Positions 1-9,718 of a stretch of DNA of 64,000 nt are shown here, one piece after another. Numbering within the stretch: the first letter of the stretch is position 1; the number at the start of each line of letters is the position of its first letter. Location of the stretch: positions 496,001 to 560,000 of the forward strand of contig CAVTJL010000001.1 of NCBI GenBank assembly GCA_963735065.1, written 5' to 3'. Made by a program: the position numbers and the translations under genes. The notes beneath the pieces are model-generated. The model worked only from the letters and a program-made list of their open reading frames with translations. It had not been told where the DNA came from and ran no database searches. Origin of the DNA: CAVTJL01 sp963735065 (GTDB lineage Bacteria; Pseudomonadota; Alphaproteobacteria; Geminicoccales; Geminicoccaceae).

Positions 1-42
1 ATCGAGGACTGAGGCCGAGGCGCCCTTGACGGGATCTTAACC

Positions 43-660
43 ATGACGGCCGCTAATGGCGCACGCAGGTCGAAGCGGAGCGCCAGCGTGCCACTCATCG
101 AGGTCGACGAATCCACCTACGCGCTGCTGTTGGCGCGAGCCCGCCCTCCTTTCGAGGCCCCGGCCGATGCGCTTCGGCGGATGCTGCTGGGCAGCCCTGC
201 CCCGCAGGAGACCCCCGAGGCCGTGCCTCGGATGGGGCGGTCGGCGCTGGCGGCCTCGCTCCTGGATGGCGTCGCCGGACCGTTCGCCGCCGTGGGCGGC
301 TTCCCGGACCTGCTCGAGGCCGAGGACCAGATCCTCTATGTGCTGCAGGCGCGTTGGTCGGTCGGCGGCTTCAACCCCCAGCGCTATGCGATCGCGCGCA
401 CGCCCTGGGAGATCCTTGTCGGGAGCATCGGCCGCCGGCGCGGCCATCTGGCGCTCGTCGCCGGCCCCGGGCGGGAGGCCTATCTGCTCCCCTTCGCCGA
501 TGTGATGCGGCGGATGACCGCCGTCGGTCGCAACGACTGCCCGCGCGAGATCGCCATCGACCGCTGGCAGCATCGCTGGATCGAGCTCGACTGGCCCATC
601 GGCCGCTATCTGAGGGCGGCCTCGCGCTCGCCGGCGATGCTCACACCAAGTCGCTCGTGA
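43..660 (+). CDS. Hypothetical protein with SeqA-N-like domain
   Basis: A 205-residue protein starting at ATG 43. Residues about 18-52 (IEVDESTYALLLARA...ADALRRMLLG) resemble the N-terminal ribbon-helix-helix-like dimerisation segment of SeqA: a short beta strand IEVD, then a helix ending in LRRML. The rest (about 90-190) has no SeqA DNA-binding signature that I recognise; it contains WSVGGFNPQRYAIARTPWEIL and other conserved-looking hydrophobic blocks. No signal peptide or membrane segment is visible. Its last 20 bases overlap convergently with zapE. The SeqA-like call rests on pattern reading only. Function is unknown; a DNA-binding or restriction-related role is one possibility. Confidence 0.6.
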   Translation: MTAANGARRSKRSASVPLIEVDESTYALLLARARPPFEAPADALRRMLLGSPAPQETPEAVPRMGRSALAASLLDGVAGPFAAVGGFPDLLEAEDQILYVLQARWSVGGFNPQRYAIARTPWEILVGSIGRRRGHLALVAGPGREAYLLPFADVMRRMTAVGRNDCPREIAIDRWQHRWIELDWPIGRYLRAASRSPAMLTPSRS

Positions 661-1804
661 GCGCGAAGGGCGTGAAGCTCTTGGGCAGGCTGTCGGGGTG
701 GCGGTCGCGGCAGGCCTCGAGATAGCCGCGGCTTTGCATCTCCACCAGCCGGCTCACCGTGCGCCGGAACTCGAACGCCCCGTCGCCCTCCGGATAGAGC
801 GCCTCGGGCGGCGCCTCGGCCGAGAGAAAAAGCATCATCCGCCGCTCGTAGAGGGCATCGATCAGGGTCACGAAGCGCCGCGCCTCGTTGCGCCGGTCGG
901 GCGTCAGCAGCGGCACGTTCTCGAGGATCAGGGTGTGATAGCGCTCGGTCAGGGCCAGATAGTCGGCGGCGCCCAGCGGCCTCGCGCACAGCGCCTGGAA
1001 GTCGAGCCACGCCACCCCGGCCGCCGCGCGCGGCACGAGGAGCTGGCGCGTGCCCACCGCCACCTCCTCGGGCGCGCCCGGCAGGCCATCGGTCAGGAGG
1101 TGAAAGACGCGCTCGAGGCAGGCGCTGGCCTCCGGGCCCAGCGGGTGCTGGTAGACGGGCAGATCCTTGAGCCGGCTCAGCCGGTAGTCGACCGGCCCCT
1201 CGAGCGCCAGCACGTCGAGCCGCGCCACGAGCAGATCGATGAACGGCAGAAAGCGGTCGCGGTTCAGGCCGTTCTCGTAGAGCCGGCGCGGCGGCCAGTT
1301 CGAGGTCGCCACGATGACCACGCCCCGATCGAGAAGGCCGGTGAACAGACGGGCCAGGATCATCGCATCGGCGATGTCGACCACATGGAACTCGTCGAAG
1401 CACAAGAGCGTGCTCGCGGCCGCGATCTCGGCCGCGAGCGGGACCAGCGGATCCTCGCCGCGGCCCGCCTGGCGCATCGCGTGCAGCCGCTTTTGCACCT
1501 CGAGCATGAACTCGTGGAAGTGGGTCCTGCGCTTTCTCTCGACCGGCGCCGCGGCGAAGAAAAGGTCCATCAGCATCGACTTGCCGCGGCCGACATCGCC
1601 ATGAATGTAGAGGCCGCGCGGCGCCACGGGCGCCGGCTTCGCGACGAGCCGCGCGAAGAAGCCGTTGGCCGGCCGCTCGGTGGCCAGGTGGTAGCCGTCG
1701 AGCGCCCGGGCCAGGCGGTCGAGCTGCTGGGCGGCTGCCCGCTGCAGCGGATCGAAGACCAGCTCGCCCGCGGCGACCCGGCGCTCCAGCTCCTCGATCA
1801 GCAT
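641..1804 (-). CDS. zapE: Cell division ATPase ZapE (AFG1 family)
   Basis: A 387-residue AFG1/ZapE-type P-loop ATPase, the usual family length. Walker A is GDVGRGKS (residues 69-76) and Walker B is LLCFDEFHV with D137-E138. The motifs TNWPP-type sensor (ATSNWPPRRLYENGLNR) and the ending RLVEMQS.GYL are typical of the family. In Escherichia coli ZapE associates with the Z-ring late in constriction; the mitochondrial homologue AFG1 works in protein quality control. It is cytosolic, possibly membrane-associated. It stands alone between a convergent hypothetical gene and a same-strand CoA-transferase 155 bp upstream. Confidence 0.93.
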   Translation of the reverse strand: MLIEELERRVAAGELVFDPLQRAAAQQLDRLARALDGYHLATERPANGFFARLVAKPAPVAPRGLYIHGDVGRGKSMLMDLFFAAAPVERKRRTHFHEFMLEVQKRLHAMRQAGRGEDPLVPLAAEIAAASTLLCFDEFHVVDIADAMILARLFTGLLDRGVVIVATSNWPPRRLYENGLNRDRFLPFIDLLVARLDVLALEGPVDYRLSRLKDLPVYQHPLGPEASACLERVFHLLTDGLPGAPEEVAVGTRQLLVPRAAAGVAWLDFQALCARPLGAADYLALTERYHTLILENVPLLTPDRRNEARRFVTLIDALYERRMMLFLSAEAPPEALYPEGDGAFEFRRTVSRLVEMQSRGYLEACRDRHPDSLPKSFTPFALTSDLV

Positions 1805-1959
1805 CCTTTCCCCCGCGTCCAGCGGCTGCCCGGATCGGCCCTCGGTGGACCGGGCAGGCGATACGCGATGCGGCGGGCCGCCTCAAGCCATGGGCCGGCC
1901 GCTCTCCCCTGCGCCCTGCGCACACGGGGCCGGCCGGACCCCCGACCACGACGCCGGCC

Positions 1960-3183
1960 TCAGCCGATGACGCCCTGCTCGCGCAGCGCCGTCATCTCGT
2001 CCCGGCCGAGACCCAACAGCTCCTCCAGCACCTCTTGCGTGTGCTGGCCCAGGACCGGCGGGCCGCGCCGATAGTCGGGCGGCGTGGCCGACATCTTGAT
2101 CGGGTTGGCGATGGCGGGTGTCGTGCCCGACGCCGCCTCGGCGTGCGGCAGCTCGATCTGCATGCCGCGGGCCCGGATGTGCGGATCGGCGAAGACCTGG
2201 TCGATCGTGTTGACCGGGCCGCAGGGCACGCCCAGCGCCGCCAGGCCGTCGACCCATTCCCCGGTCGTCCTGCTCGCCACATAGGGCGGCATCAAGGCAT
2301 AGAGCGCCTCGCGGTTCCTCACGCGCAGCTGGTTGGTCGCAAAGCGCGGGTCCCGGGCAAGCTCGTCGGCACCGGCGAAGCGGCACCAGCGCTGCCACTG
2401 GGCGTCGTTGCCGATGGCGAAGAGCACCTCGCCGTCGCTCGTGTCGAAGCGCTTGTAGGGCACGATGTTGGGATGCTCGTTGCCCAGCCGGCGCGGCACG
2501 ACGCCCGAGACCAGATAGTTCATGCCCTCGTTGACGAGCCAGGCGACCTGGGTGTCGAGAAGCGCCATGTCGATGCGCTGGCCCAGGCCGGTGGCATCGC
2601 GATGGCGCAGCGCCGCCAGGATCGCCACGGTGGCATACATGCCGCACATCACATCGGCGATGCCGACCCCGACCTTCATCGGCTCGCCGTCGGGCGCCCC
2701 GGTGATGCTCATCAGCCCGCCATAGCCCTGGGCCAGATAGTCGTAGCCGGCGCGCGGCGCGTAGGGCCCGGTCTGCCCGAAGCCGGTGATCGAGCAGTAG
2801 ACGAGCCCCGGGAAATCCTGCCGCAGGCTCTCGTAGCCCAGCCCGTACTTGTCGAGCCCGCCCACCTTGAAGTTCTCGACCAGCACGTCGCAGCCGGCGA
2901 GCAGGCGCCGTACCAGGGCCTGCCCCTCGGGCCGCGCGATGTCGATCGCGGCCGAGCGCTTGTTCCGGTTGGACGAGAGATAGTAGGCGCTCTCATGGGT
3001 AGGCGCGCCGTCCTTGCCGGGCAGGTAGGGCGGCCCCCATTTGCGCGTGTCGTCGCCCTCGCCCGGCCGCTCGATCTTGATCACGTCGGCGCCGAGATCG
3101 CCCAGGAGCTGCGTGCAGGTCGGCCCTGCCAGGATGCGGGTGAGATCCAGGATTCGCAGTCCCTCGAGCGCGCGCGGCGCCAT
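1960..3183 (-). CDS. CaiB/BaiF family CoA-transferase (class III)
   Basis: About 407 residues. I chose the ATG at 3183 because GGAGGG lies about 7 bases upstream and the protein then begins MAPRALEGLRILDLTRILAGP, the normal family start; an ATG 13 codons further up lacks this support. Family landmarks: LGADVIKIERPGEGD, NRNKRS, the ENFKVG.LDKYGLGYE block, YCSITGFGQ, and the catalytic aspartate region (GIADVMCGMYA). Class III enzymes move CoA between carboxylic acids through an aspartyl-CoA anhydride. The substrate cannot be read from sequence. It is cytosolic. The nearest upstream gene on this strand ends 63 bp away. Confidence 0.92.
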   Translation of the reverse strand: MAPRALEGLRILDLTRILAGPTCTQLLGDLGADVIKIERPGEGDDTRKWGPPYLPGKDGAPTHESAYYLSSNRNKRSAAIDIARPEGQALVRRLLAGCDVLVENFKVGGLDKYGLGYESLRQDFPGLVYCSITGFGQTGPYAPRAGYDYLAQGYGGLMSITGAPDGEPMKVGVGIADVMCGMYATVAILAALRHRDATGLGQRIDMALLDTQVAWLVNEGMNYLVSGVVPRRLGNEHPNIVPYKRFDTSDGEVLFAIGNDAQWQRWCRFAGADELARDPRFATNQLRVRNREALYALMPPYVASRTTGEWVDGLAALGVPCGPVNTIDQVFADPHIRARGMQIELPHAEAASGTTPAIANPIKMSATPPDYRRGPPVLGQHTQEVLEELLGLGRDEMTALREQGVIG

Positions 3184-3246
3184 CGGCAGCCCTCCATCCG
3201 GCGGTCGGCGGGCAACCGGCAAGGCCAGGTCACCCCTGGCCGCTCC

Positions 3247-4200
3247 TTACCAGATCGGCGCCATGAGGTGGAGCATGCCCGACGCCCGATCCGTCGCCGG
3301 CAGGACATGCAGCACGAGCGCCAGCGAGATGCCCCAGCCGCCCAGCAGCAGGGCCAGTGCCGGATCGCGCAGCCAACGGGCCGGCGCGCACCCTGCCCCC
3401 GGGCCGACCGCGAGCTGCCACCAGCGAAGGAGGGCCGCCATGGCCAGCGGCACGGAGAGGTAGGCGAGCGGCCCGGCATCGGCCGCGAGGGCAGGCGTCG
3501 CGGCGAGAAGCGCCAGATAGACTCCGATGAGAGCGGCCGCCGCGGCGCCGAGGCCGAGCTCGAGAAGCATCCCGCCGGCTGGGCCGGCACCGGGCGCTGC
3601 GGCCAGCGCCCGGAGCTGCCGCTCCCGCCGCGCGCAGGCCAGGGCCACCAGGGCGCCGAGCAGAAACCCGGCGAGTGCCAGGCCGAGCCCGTGGCGCAGA
3701 TCGAGGAGAAGCGTCGCGGCCTCGAGGCGCAGTGCTGCCGCCGCACCCGCCAGCGCCACGACGAGCGGCAGGCACCGCCCATGACCGAGGCCCAGCGCGA
3801 TCTCCACGGCGAGGAGCGAAAGCGCCATCACGCGGAGCGCCGGGTCGAGCATCCCGGCAAGCAGGCACCCGGCTCCGCCCAGAAGCGCTGCCGCGGCGAC
3901 CGCCTCGATGAGGCGCCCCGCCGACCGGCAACGGCAGGCCCGGCCCAGCACGGCTCCCGCCTGCGCCATCAGCATCACCGCTAGGACGAGCAGGCCGATG
4001 CGGCCGAGATCCGAAGGGCTGCCCGTGGCCGGGGCCAGAAGAAGCGGGAGAGGAACAATGAGCGCGGCGGGCCACCGCTCGAGGCAGGCGCGGAGGTGAC
4101 CGAGCACCCCGGCCGGCCGCTCGGACGCCGCCTCGCCGAGGCCCGGCCGGGAGGCCGGCAAGGGCACGAGCGCTGAGCCTGTCAGGACCTGAGCCAGCAC
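3247..4200 (-). CDS. Polytopic membrane protein, degenerate UbiA-like
   Basis: A 317-residue, very Leu/Ala-rich protein with about eight or nine predicted membrane spans. It starts at GTG 4200, with GGAGGGGG about 7 bases upstream. The overall layout recalls UbiA-type polyprenyl-phosphate transferases of the decaprenyl-phosphate phosphoribosyltransferase type: HLRACLERWPAALIVPLPLLLA near the start, RRERQLRAL mid-protein, and RWLRDPALALLLGGW near the end. However, the Asp-rich NDxxDxxxD motif expected after the second span is replaced by a Cys/Arg stretch (RACRCRSAGR). I therefore infer either a non-catalytic relative or an unrelated membrane protein. It is divergent from the suf operon. Confidence 0.55.
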   Translation of the reverse strand: MLAQVLTGSALVPLPASRPGLGEAASERPAGVLGHLRACLERWPAALIVPLPLLLAPATGSPSDLGRIGLLVLAVMLMAQAGAVLGRACRCRSAGRLIEAVAAAALLGGAGCLLAGMLDPALRVMALSLLAVEIALGLGHGRCLPLVVALAGAAAALRLEAATLLLDLRHGLGLALAGFLLGALVALACARRERQLRALAAAPGAGPAGGMLLELGLGAAAAALIGVYLALLAATPALAADAGPLAYLSVPLAMAALLRWWQLAVGPGAGCAPARWLRDPALALLLGGWGISLALVLHVLPATDRASGMLHLMAPIW

Positions 4201-4304
4201 GACACCACCCCCTCCGCAGATCGTCTGCCGGCATCATGGGCCCCAAGGATTAACGGTTCATGAGCGACCGACCGCCGGGACCTTCTTTGCGGCGCAGCAG
4301 GGGC

Positions 4305-4339
4305 TTTAAAAGGGACCGGAATGGTTCTAATTAAGAGCC
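4305..4339 (+). promoter_or_regulatory. suf promoter with overlapping operator palindrome
   Basis: TTTAAA (4305-4310) and TAATTA (4328-4333), 17 bases apart, form a plausible sigma-70 promoter. An inverted repeat GGTTCT-N5-AGAGCC (4323-4339, one mismatch) covers the -10 box, where an Rrf2-family autorepressor would be expected to bind. This placement argues that the regulator starts at GTG 4363 and not at ATG 4321, which would lie upstream of the inferred transcription start. Confidence 0.45.
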
Positions 4340-4362
4340 AGCGCAGCGATCGCGAGGCATCG

Positions 4363-4860
4363 GTGATCAGGCTCAGCAAGCTTGCCGACTACGGCATCGT
4401 CATCATGACGCATCTGGCGCACGGCGACGGCCGGTCCGTCTCCACGCCCGAGATCGCGCTGGCCACGAGCGTGCCCCAGCCGATGGCGGGGAAGATCCTC
4501 AAGGCCCTGGCGCGGGCCGAGCTGCTCGTCTCGCATCGTGGTGCCTATGGCGGCTACGGCCTCGCCCGCGAGCCTTCGGCCATCTCGGTGGGCGAGATCA
4601 TCGAGGCGCTGGACGGGCCCATCGCGCTCACCGCCTGCGTCGACACCGAGACGAGCGATTGCGGCATCGAGCGGCTGTGCCCCGCCAGAGGCAACTGGCA
4701 ACGGATCAACGAGGCCATCCGCGAGGCCCTGGACGGTGTCAGCCTCAGCGAGATGGCCTTCTCGATCCCGTGGGCCTTCCTGCCCGAGCAGGACGGTCGC
4801 AGCGCCGGCAAGGCCGGCATCCAAGGCGCCCTCGGCGACAGCGAGATCGGAGTTTCATGA
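4363..4860 (+). CDS. Rrf2/IscR-family SUF operon regulator
   Basis: About 165 residues from GTG 4363; the start VIRLSKLADYGIVIM matches the canonical family N-terminus and GCGAGG sits 6 bases upstream. An in-frame ATG at 4321 would add 14 atypical residues and overlap the promoter. The winged helix (residues about 10-75) includes PQPMAGKILKAL and GGYGLA. Three cysteines (C92, C100 and C106 from the GTG start; CX7CX5C) are placed to ligate a Fe-S cluster, as in IscR. Members sense Fe-S status and repress the suf genes when clusters are plentiful. Its stop overlaps the sufB start (ATGA), so the two are translationally coupled. Confidence 0.9.
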   Translation: MIRLSKLADYGIVIMTHLAHGDGRSVSTPEIALATSVPQPMAGKILKALARAELLVSHRGAYGGYGLAREPSAISVGEIIEALDGPIALTACVDTETSDCGIERLCPARGNWQRINEAIREALDGVSLSEMAFSIPWAFLPEQDGRSAGKAGIQGALGDSEIGVS

Positions 4861-6305
4861 TGGCGACGGCGCTCGACACGGTTCGCTCGTACCAGGGCAG
4901 CGACTACAAGTACGGCTTCTCCACCGACATTCTCGAGGACCGGGCGCCGATGGGCCTGGACGAGCAGACGGTTGCCTTCATCTCGGCCAAGAAGGGCGAG
5001 CCCGCCTGGATGACCGAGTGGCGCCAGGGCGCCTTCCGGCGCTGGCTGCAGATGGAGGAGCCGGGCTGGCAGAAGGTCACCTACCCGCCGATCGACTACC
5101 AGGGCATCAGCTACTACTCGGCCCCGCAGCAAAAGGAGCGGCCGAAGAGCCTGGACGAGATCGACCCCGAGATCCGCAAGACCTACGACAAGCTCGGCAT
5201 CCCGATCAAGGAGCAGGAGCTGCTGGCCGGCGTCGCCGTCGACTACGTCTTCGACAGCGTCTCGGTCGCGACCACCTTCAAGAAGAAGCTCGAGGAGCTG
5301 GGCATCGTCTTCTGCTCGATCTCCGAGGCCATCCAGGAGCATCCGGACCTCGTCAGGAAATATCTGGGCTCGGTCGTGCCGCAGGGCGACAATTTCTTCG
5401 CGGCCCTCAACTCGGCCGTCTTCTCCGACGGCAGCTTCGTCTATGTGCCCAAGGGCGTGCGCTGCCCGATGGAGCTCTCGACCTATTTCCGCATCAACGC
5501 GGCCGGCACGGGCCAGTTCGAGCGCACGCTGATCATCGCCGACGAGGGCTCCTATGTGAGCTACCTCGAGGGCTGCACGGCGCCGATGCGCGACGAGAAC
5601 CAGCTGCATGCGGCGGTGGTCGAGCTGATCGCCCTCGACAATGCCGAGATCAAGTACTCGACGGTCCAGAACTGGTATCCGGGCGACAGCGAGGGCAAGG
5701 GCGGCGTCTACAACTTCGTCACCAAGCGCGGCGCCTGCCGCGGCCGCAGGAGCAAGATCAGCTGGACCCAGGTCGAGACGGGCTCGGCCATCACCTGGAA
5801 ATATCCCTCCTGCATCCTGCAGGGCGAGGAGTCGGTGGGCGAGTTCTACTCGGTCGCGGTGACCAACAACTGCCAGCAGGCCGACACCGGCACCAAGATG
5901 GTGCATATCGGCAAGAACACGCGCTCGCGCATCGTCGCCAAGACCATCTCGGCCGGCCAGTCCGACAGCACCTATCGTGGCCTCGTGCGCATGATGAAGG
6001 GTGCCGCCGGCGCCCGGAACCACACCCAGTGCGATTCGCTTCTCATCGGCGACCGCTGCGGCGCGCACACCGTGCCCTACATCGAGGTCAAGAACCGCTC
6101 GTCCAAGTGCGAGCACGAGGCGACGACCTCGAAGATCAGCGACGACCAGCTCTTCTACTGCCGCTCGCGCGGCATTCCCGAGGAGGACGCGGTGGCGCTG
6201 ATCGTCAACGGCTTCTGCCGTGACGTGATGAACGAGCTGCCGATGGAGTTCGCCGTCGAGGCCAGGAAGCTCCTGGGCGTGTCGCTCGAGGGCAGCGTCG
6301 GCTGA
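4857..6305 (+). CDS. sufB: Fe-S cluster assembly protein SufB
   Basis: 482 residues from ATG 4857 (ATGATG, overlapping the regulator stop, with GGAG upstream). Characteristic blocks are PQGDNFFAALNSAVFSDGS, YVPKGVRCPMELSTYFRIN, FERTLIIADEGSYVSYLEGCTAP and CEHEATTSKI. SufB is the scaffold of the cytosolic SufBCD complex: it receives persulfide sulfur from SufS and builds the nascent cluster together with SufD, driven by the SufC ATPase. Length and motifs are normal. It is the second gene of a tight co-directional operon. Confidence 0.97.
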   Translation: MMATALDTVRSYQGSDYKYGFSTDILEDRAPMGLDEQTVAFISAKKGEPAWMTEWRQGAFRRWLQMEEPGWQKVTYPPIDYQGISYYSAPQQKERPKSLDEIDPEIRKTYDKLGIPIKEQELLAGVAVDYVFDSVSVATTFKKKLEELGIVFCSISEAIQEHPDLVRKYLGSVVPQGDNFFAALNSAVFSDGSFVYVPKGVRCPMELSTYFRINAAGTGQFERTLIIADEGSYVSYLEGCTAPMRDENQLHAAVVELIALDNAEIKYSTVQNWYPGDSEGKGGVYNFVTKRGACRGRRSKISWTQVETGSAITWKYPSCILQGEESVGEFYSVAVTNNCQQADTGTKMVHIGKNTRSRIVAKTISAGQSDSTYRGLVRMMKGAAGARNHTQCDSLLIGDRCGAHTVPYIEVKNRSSKCEHEATTSKISDDQLFYCRSRGIPEEDAVALIVNGFCRDVMNELPMEFAVEARKLLGVSLEGSVG

Positions 6306-6337
6306 GACGCCTGAATGTCGAGAATAGAGAGCCCAGC

Positions 6338-7093
<756 letters not shown>

Positions 7094-7106
7094 GGAGACG
7101 GCGAGC

Positions 7107-8447
7107 ATGGCACAGCCCTCCCGTCACAGCGTCGCCCCCGATCCGGCCTTCGCGCGGCTCTTCGGCGAGGTGAAGGGACGCCTGCCCGGCGGCAGCGCCC
7201 TGGCCCAGCTGCGCGAGGCGAGCTTCGAGCGCTTCGCCGATGAGGGCTTCCCGACCCAGCGCGCCGAGGCCTGGAAGTACACCGGCGTCGCGCGCCAGGC
7301 CAATGTCGCCATGGCGCTGGCGCCCTCGACCCAGATCGGCCTCGAGGCGCTGAGCCCGCATCTCCTGGGCGGCCCCAAGGCGCGCCGCCTCATCTTCGTC
7401 AACGGCCATCTCGTGCCGCAGCTCTGCCACGCCCAGGGCCTGCCGGCCGGTGCGGTGGCGCGCAGCCTCGGCCGCGTCCTCGAGGAGGAGCCGGAGAAGG
7501 CGGCGGCGGCCCTGGCCGCGATGGCCGACGATCGCAGCTTCACCGCCCTCAACGCCGCCTTCGCGGGCGCGGGCGCCTGGATCGAGCTCGCCGACGGCGT
7601 CGTCGTCGAGGAGCCCCTGCAGCTCGTCTTCCTCACGGTGGGCCAGCCGGGTGCCGTGATGACCCATCCGCGCTGCGTGATCCGCCTCGGCAAAGGCGCC
7701 AGGCTGCGGCTGATCGAGACCCATGCCGCCGTCGGCAGCGGCCACGGCCTCACCAACCTCGTCACCCAGATCGCGCTGGGCCCGCAGGCGCAGCTCGTCC
7801 ACGACCGCCTGCAGAGCCTGCAGGACCAGGCGACCTTCATCGGCAAGACCGACCTCGAGGCCGCCGAGGGCGCCCGCTACGTGCAGACCATCTCCACCGG
7901 CGGCGGCGCCCTCGTCCGCAACGAGAGCGAGGTCCGCATCACGGGCTCGGGCGTGGAGTGCCTGCTGAACGGCCTCTACATGCCGACCAGTGCCGAGCAT
8001 GTGGACACGCTCATCCGCATCCACCATCTGGCCCCCGGCAGCCATTCCGACCAGTTCTACAAGGGCGTCGTCGACGGCCGCGGCCATGCCGCCTTCGCCG
8101 GCAAGATCATCGTCCACAAGGAGGCGCAGAAGACGAACGCCTTCCAGTCCAACGCCAACCTCCTCCTCTCGGACGATGCCGAGGTCGACACCAAGCCCGA
8201 GCTCGAGATCTACGCCGACGACGTCAAGTGCAGCCACGGCGCCACCGTGGGCGACCTCGACCCGACGGCGCTCTTCTATCTGCGCTCGCGCGGCCTCGAC
8301 CGGGAGACCGCCGCCAGCATGCTGACCTGGGCCTTCGCCGGCGAGGTCATCACCCGCTTCACCGACCCCACGGTCAAGGCCTACGCCACGCGCGCAGCGC
8401 TCCGCCGCCTGCCCGGCGGCGAGACGCTGGGGGAGCTTCTCTCATGA
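7107..8447 (+). CDS. sufD: Fe-S cluster assembly protein SufD
   Basis: 446 residues from ATG 7107 (GGAGACGG upstream). The C-terminal core is SufD-like: HHLAPGSHSDQFYKGVVDGRGHAAFAGKIIVHKEAQKTNA, followed by LELEIYADDVKCSHGATVG and LDPTALFYLRSRG. The conserved His and Cys of that block (CSHGAT) take part in cluster formation at the SufB-SufD interface. The N-terminal 100 residues include AEAWKYTGVA, typical of SufD. It acts in the cytosolic SufBC2D complex. Its stop overlaps the sufS start by four bases (ATGA). Confidence 0.96.
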   Translation: MAQPSRHSVAPDPAFARLFGEVKGRLPGGSALAQLREASFERFADEGFPTQRAEAWKYTGVARQANVAMALAPSTQIGLEALSPHLLGGPKARRLIFVNGHLVPQLCHAQGLPAGAVARSLGRVLEEEPEKAAAALAAMADDRSFTALNAAFAGAGAWIELADGVVVEEPLQLVFLTVGQPGAVMTHPRCVIRLGKGARLRLIETHAAVGSGHGLTNLVTQIALGPQAQLVHDRLQSLQDQATFIGKTDLEAAEGARYVQTISTGGGALVRNESEVRITGSGVECLLNGLYMPTSAEHVDTLIRIHHLAPGSHSDQFYKGVVDGRGHAAFAGKIIVHKEAQKTNAFQSNANLLLSDDAEVDTKPELEIYADDVKCSHGATVGDLDPTALFYLRSRGLDRETAASMLTWAFAGEVITRFTDPTVKAYATRAALRRLPGGETLGELLS

Positions 8448-9703
8448 GCGCCGTCACGGCGATGCGCCGCCCGGCCCCTGCGGACCATCTCGACGTCGAG
8501 GCGATCCGGGCCCAGTTCCCGATCCTCGGGACGAAGGTCCACGACCGGCCGCTCGTCTATCTCGACAGCGCCGCCAGCACCCAGAAGCCCTCGGCCGTGA
8601 TCGAGGCGCAAAAGCGCTTCTACGAGCAGGACTACGCCAACATCCACCGCGGCGTGTACGAGCTGAGCCAGCGCGCCACCGCGGCCCACGACGCGGCCCG
8701 CCGCAAGCTCCAGGGCCTCATCAACGCCGCGGACTGGCGCGAGCTCGTCTTCGTGCGCAACGCCACCGAGGGCATCAACCTCGTGGCGCAGAGCTTCCTC
8801 CGCCCCAAGCTCGGCCCCGGCGACGAGATCCTCGTCACCGAGATGGAGCACCACGCCAACATCGTGCCCTGGCAGCTCGTGGCCGAGGCCACGGGTGCGA
8901 AGGTCGTGGCCGCCCCCGTCACCGACGCGGGCGAGCTCGACCTCAGGGCGTTCGAGGAGCGCCTCTCCCCGCGCACGAAGCTCGCGGCCTTCGCCTGCGT
9001 CTCGAACGTGCTGGGCACCGTCAACCCGGTCGACGACCTCATCGACATGGCCCGCAGGCGCGGCATCCCCGTCCTCCTCGACGCGGCCCAGGCGGTCCAG
9101 CACATGCCGGTCGACGTCCAGGCCCTGGGCGCCGATTTCTTGGTCTTTTCCGGCCACAAGATGTACGGGCCCTCGGGCGTGGGCGTGCTCTGGGGGCGGG
9201 CGGAGCTTTTGGAGGCGATGCCGCCCTGGCAGGGCGGCGGCGACATGATCGAGCGCGTCTCCTTCGCCGGCACCACCTACAACGAGATCCCTTTCCGGTT
9301 CGAGGCCGGCACGCCCGACATCGCCGGCATCGTGGCGCTGGGCGCTGCCGCCGACTGGCTCCAGGCGATCGGGCTCGACGCGGTCGAGCGCCACGAGGCC
9401 GAGCTTTTGTCCCATGGCCTCCGGGCGCTGGGCCAGATCCCCGAGGTCCGGCTGATCGGCAACCCGGCCCGGCGTGCCAGCGTCATCGCCTTCGAGCTCA
9501 CGGGCGTCCACCCGCAGGACGTCGGCACGATGCTCGACCTCGACGGCATCGCCATCCGCACCGGCCATCACTGTGCCATGCCGCTGCACGAGCGGCTGGG
9601 GCTCACCGCCTCGGCCAGGGCCTCGGTCGGCGTCTACAACACGCCCGAGGATCTCGACGCGCTCGCCGCCTCGCTGCGGCGCATCGCTGCCATGTTCGCC
9701 TGA
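8444..9703 (+). CDS. sufS: Cysteine desulfurase SufS
   Basis: 419 residues from ATG 8444, which overlaps the sufD stop. This is a group II cysteine desulfurase. The PLP lysine is K239 in FSGHKMYGPSGVG, the persulfide-carrying cysteine is C377 in RTGHHCAMPL, and the PLP-phosphate and ring contacts EMEHHANIVPW and LLDAAQAVQH are present. It converts cysteine to alanine and hands sulfur to SufB, normally via SufE or SufU. Neither partner is encoded in this operon, so the transfer protein must lie elsewhere or be bypassed. Confidence 0.96.
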   Translation: MSAVTAMRRPAPADHLDVEAIRAQFPILGTKVHDRPLVYLDSAASTQKPSAVIEAQKRFYEQDYANIHRGVYELSQRATAAHDAARRKLQGLINAADWRELVFVRNATEGINLVAQSFLRPKLGPGDEILVTEMEHHANIVPWQLVAEATGAKVVAAPVTDAGELDLRAFEERLSPRTKLAAFACVSNVLGTVNPVDDLIDMARRRGIPVLLDAAQAVQHMPVDVQALGADFLVFSGHKMYGPSGVGVLWGRAELLEAMPPWQGGGDMIERVSFAGTTYNEIPFRFEAGTPDIAGIVALGAAADWLQAIGLDAVERHEAELLSHGLRALGQIPEVRLIGNPARRASVIAFELTGVHPQDVGTMLDLDGIAIRTGHHCAMPLHERLGLTASARASVGVYNTPEDLDALAASLRRIAAMFA

Positions 9704-9718
9704 GGAGCCGGAGGTCGC

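Noticed and set aside
2035..3984. A 649-codon open frame on the plus strand
   Set aside because: It runs antisense through the CoA-transferase and membrane-protein genes and reads as a low-complexity Arg/Ala/Gly/Pro product; a shadow of high-GC coding.
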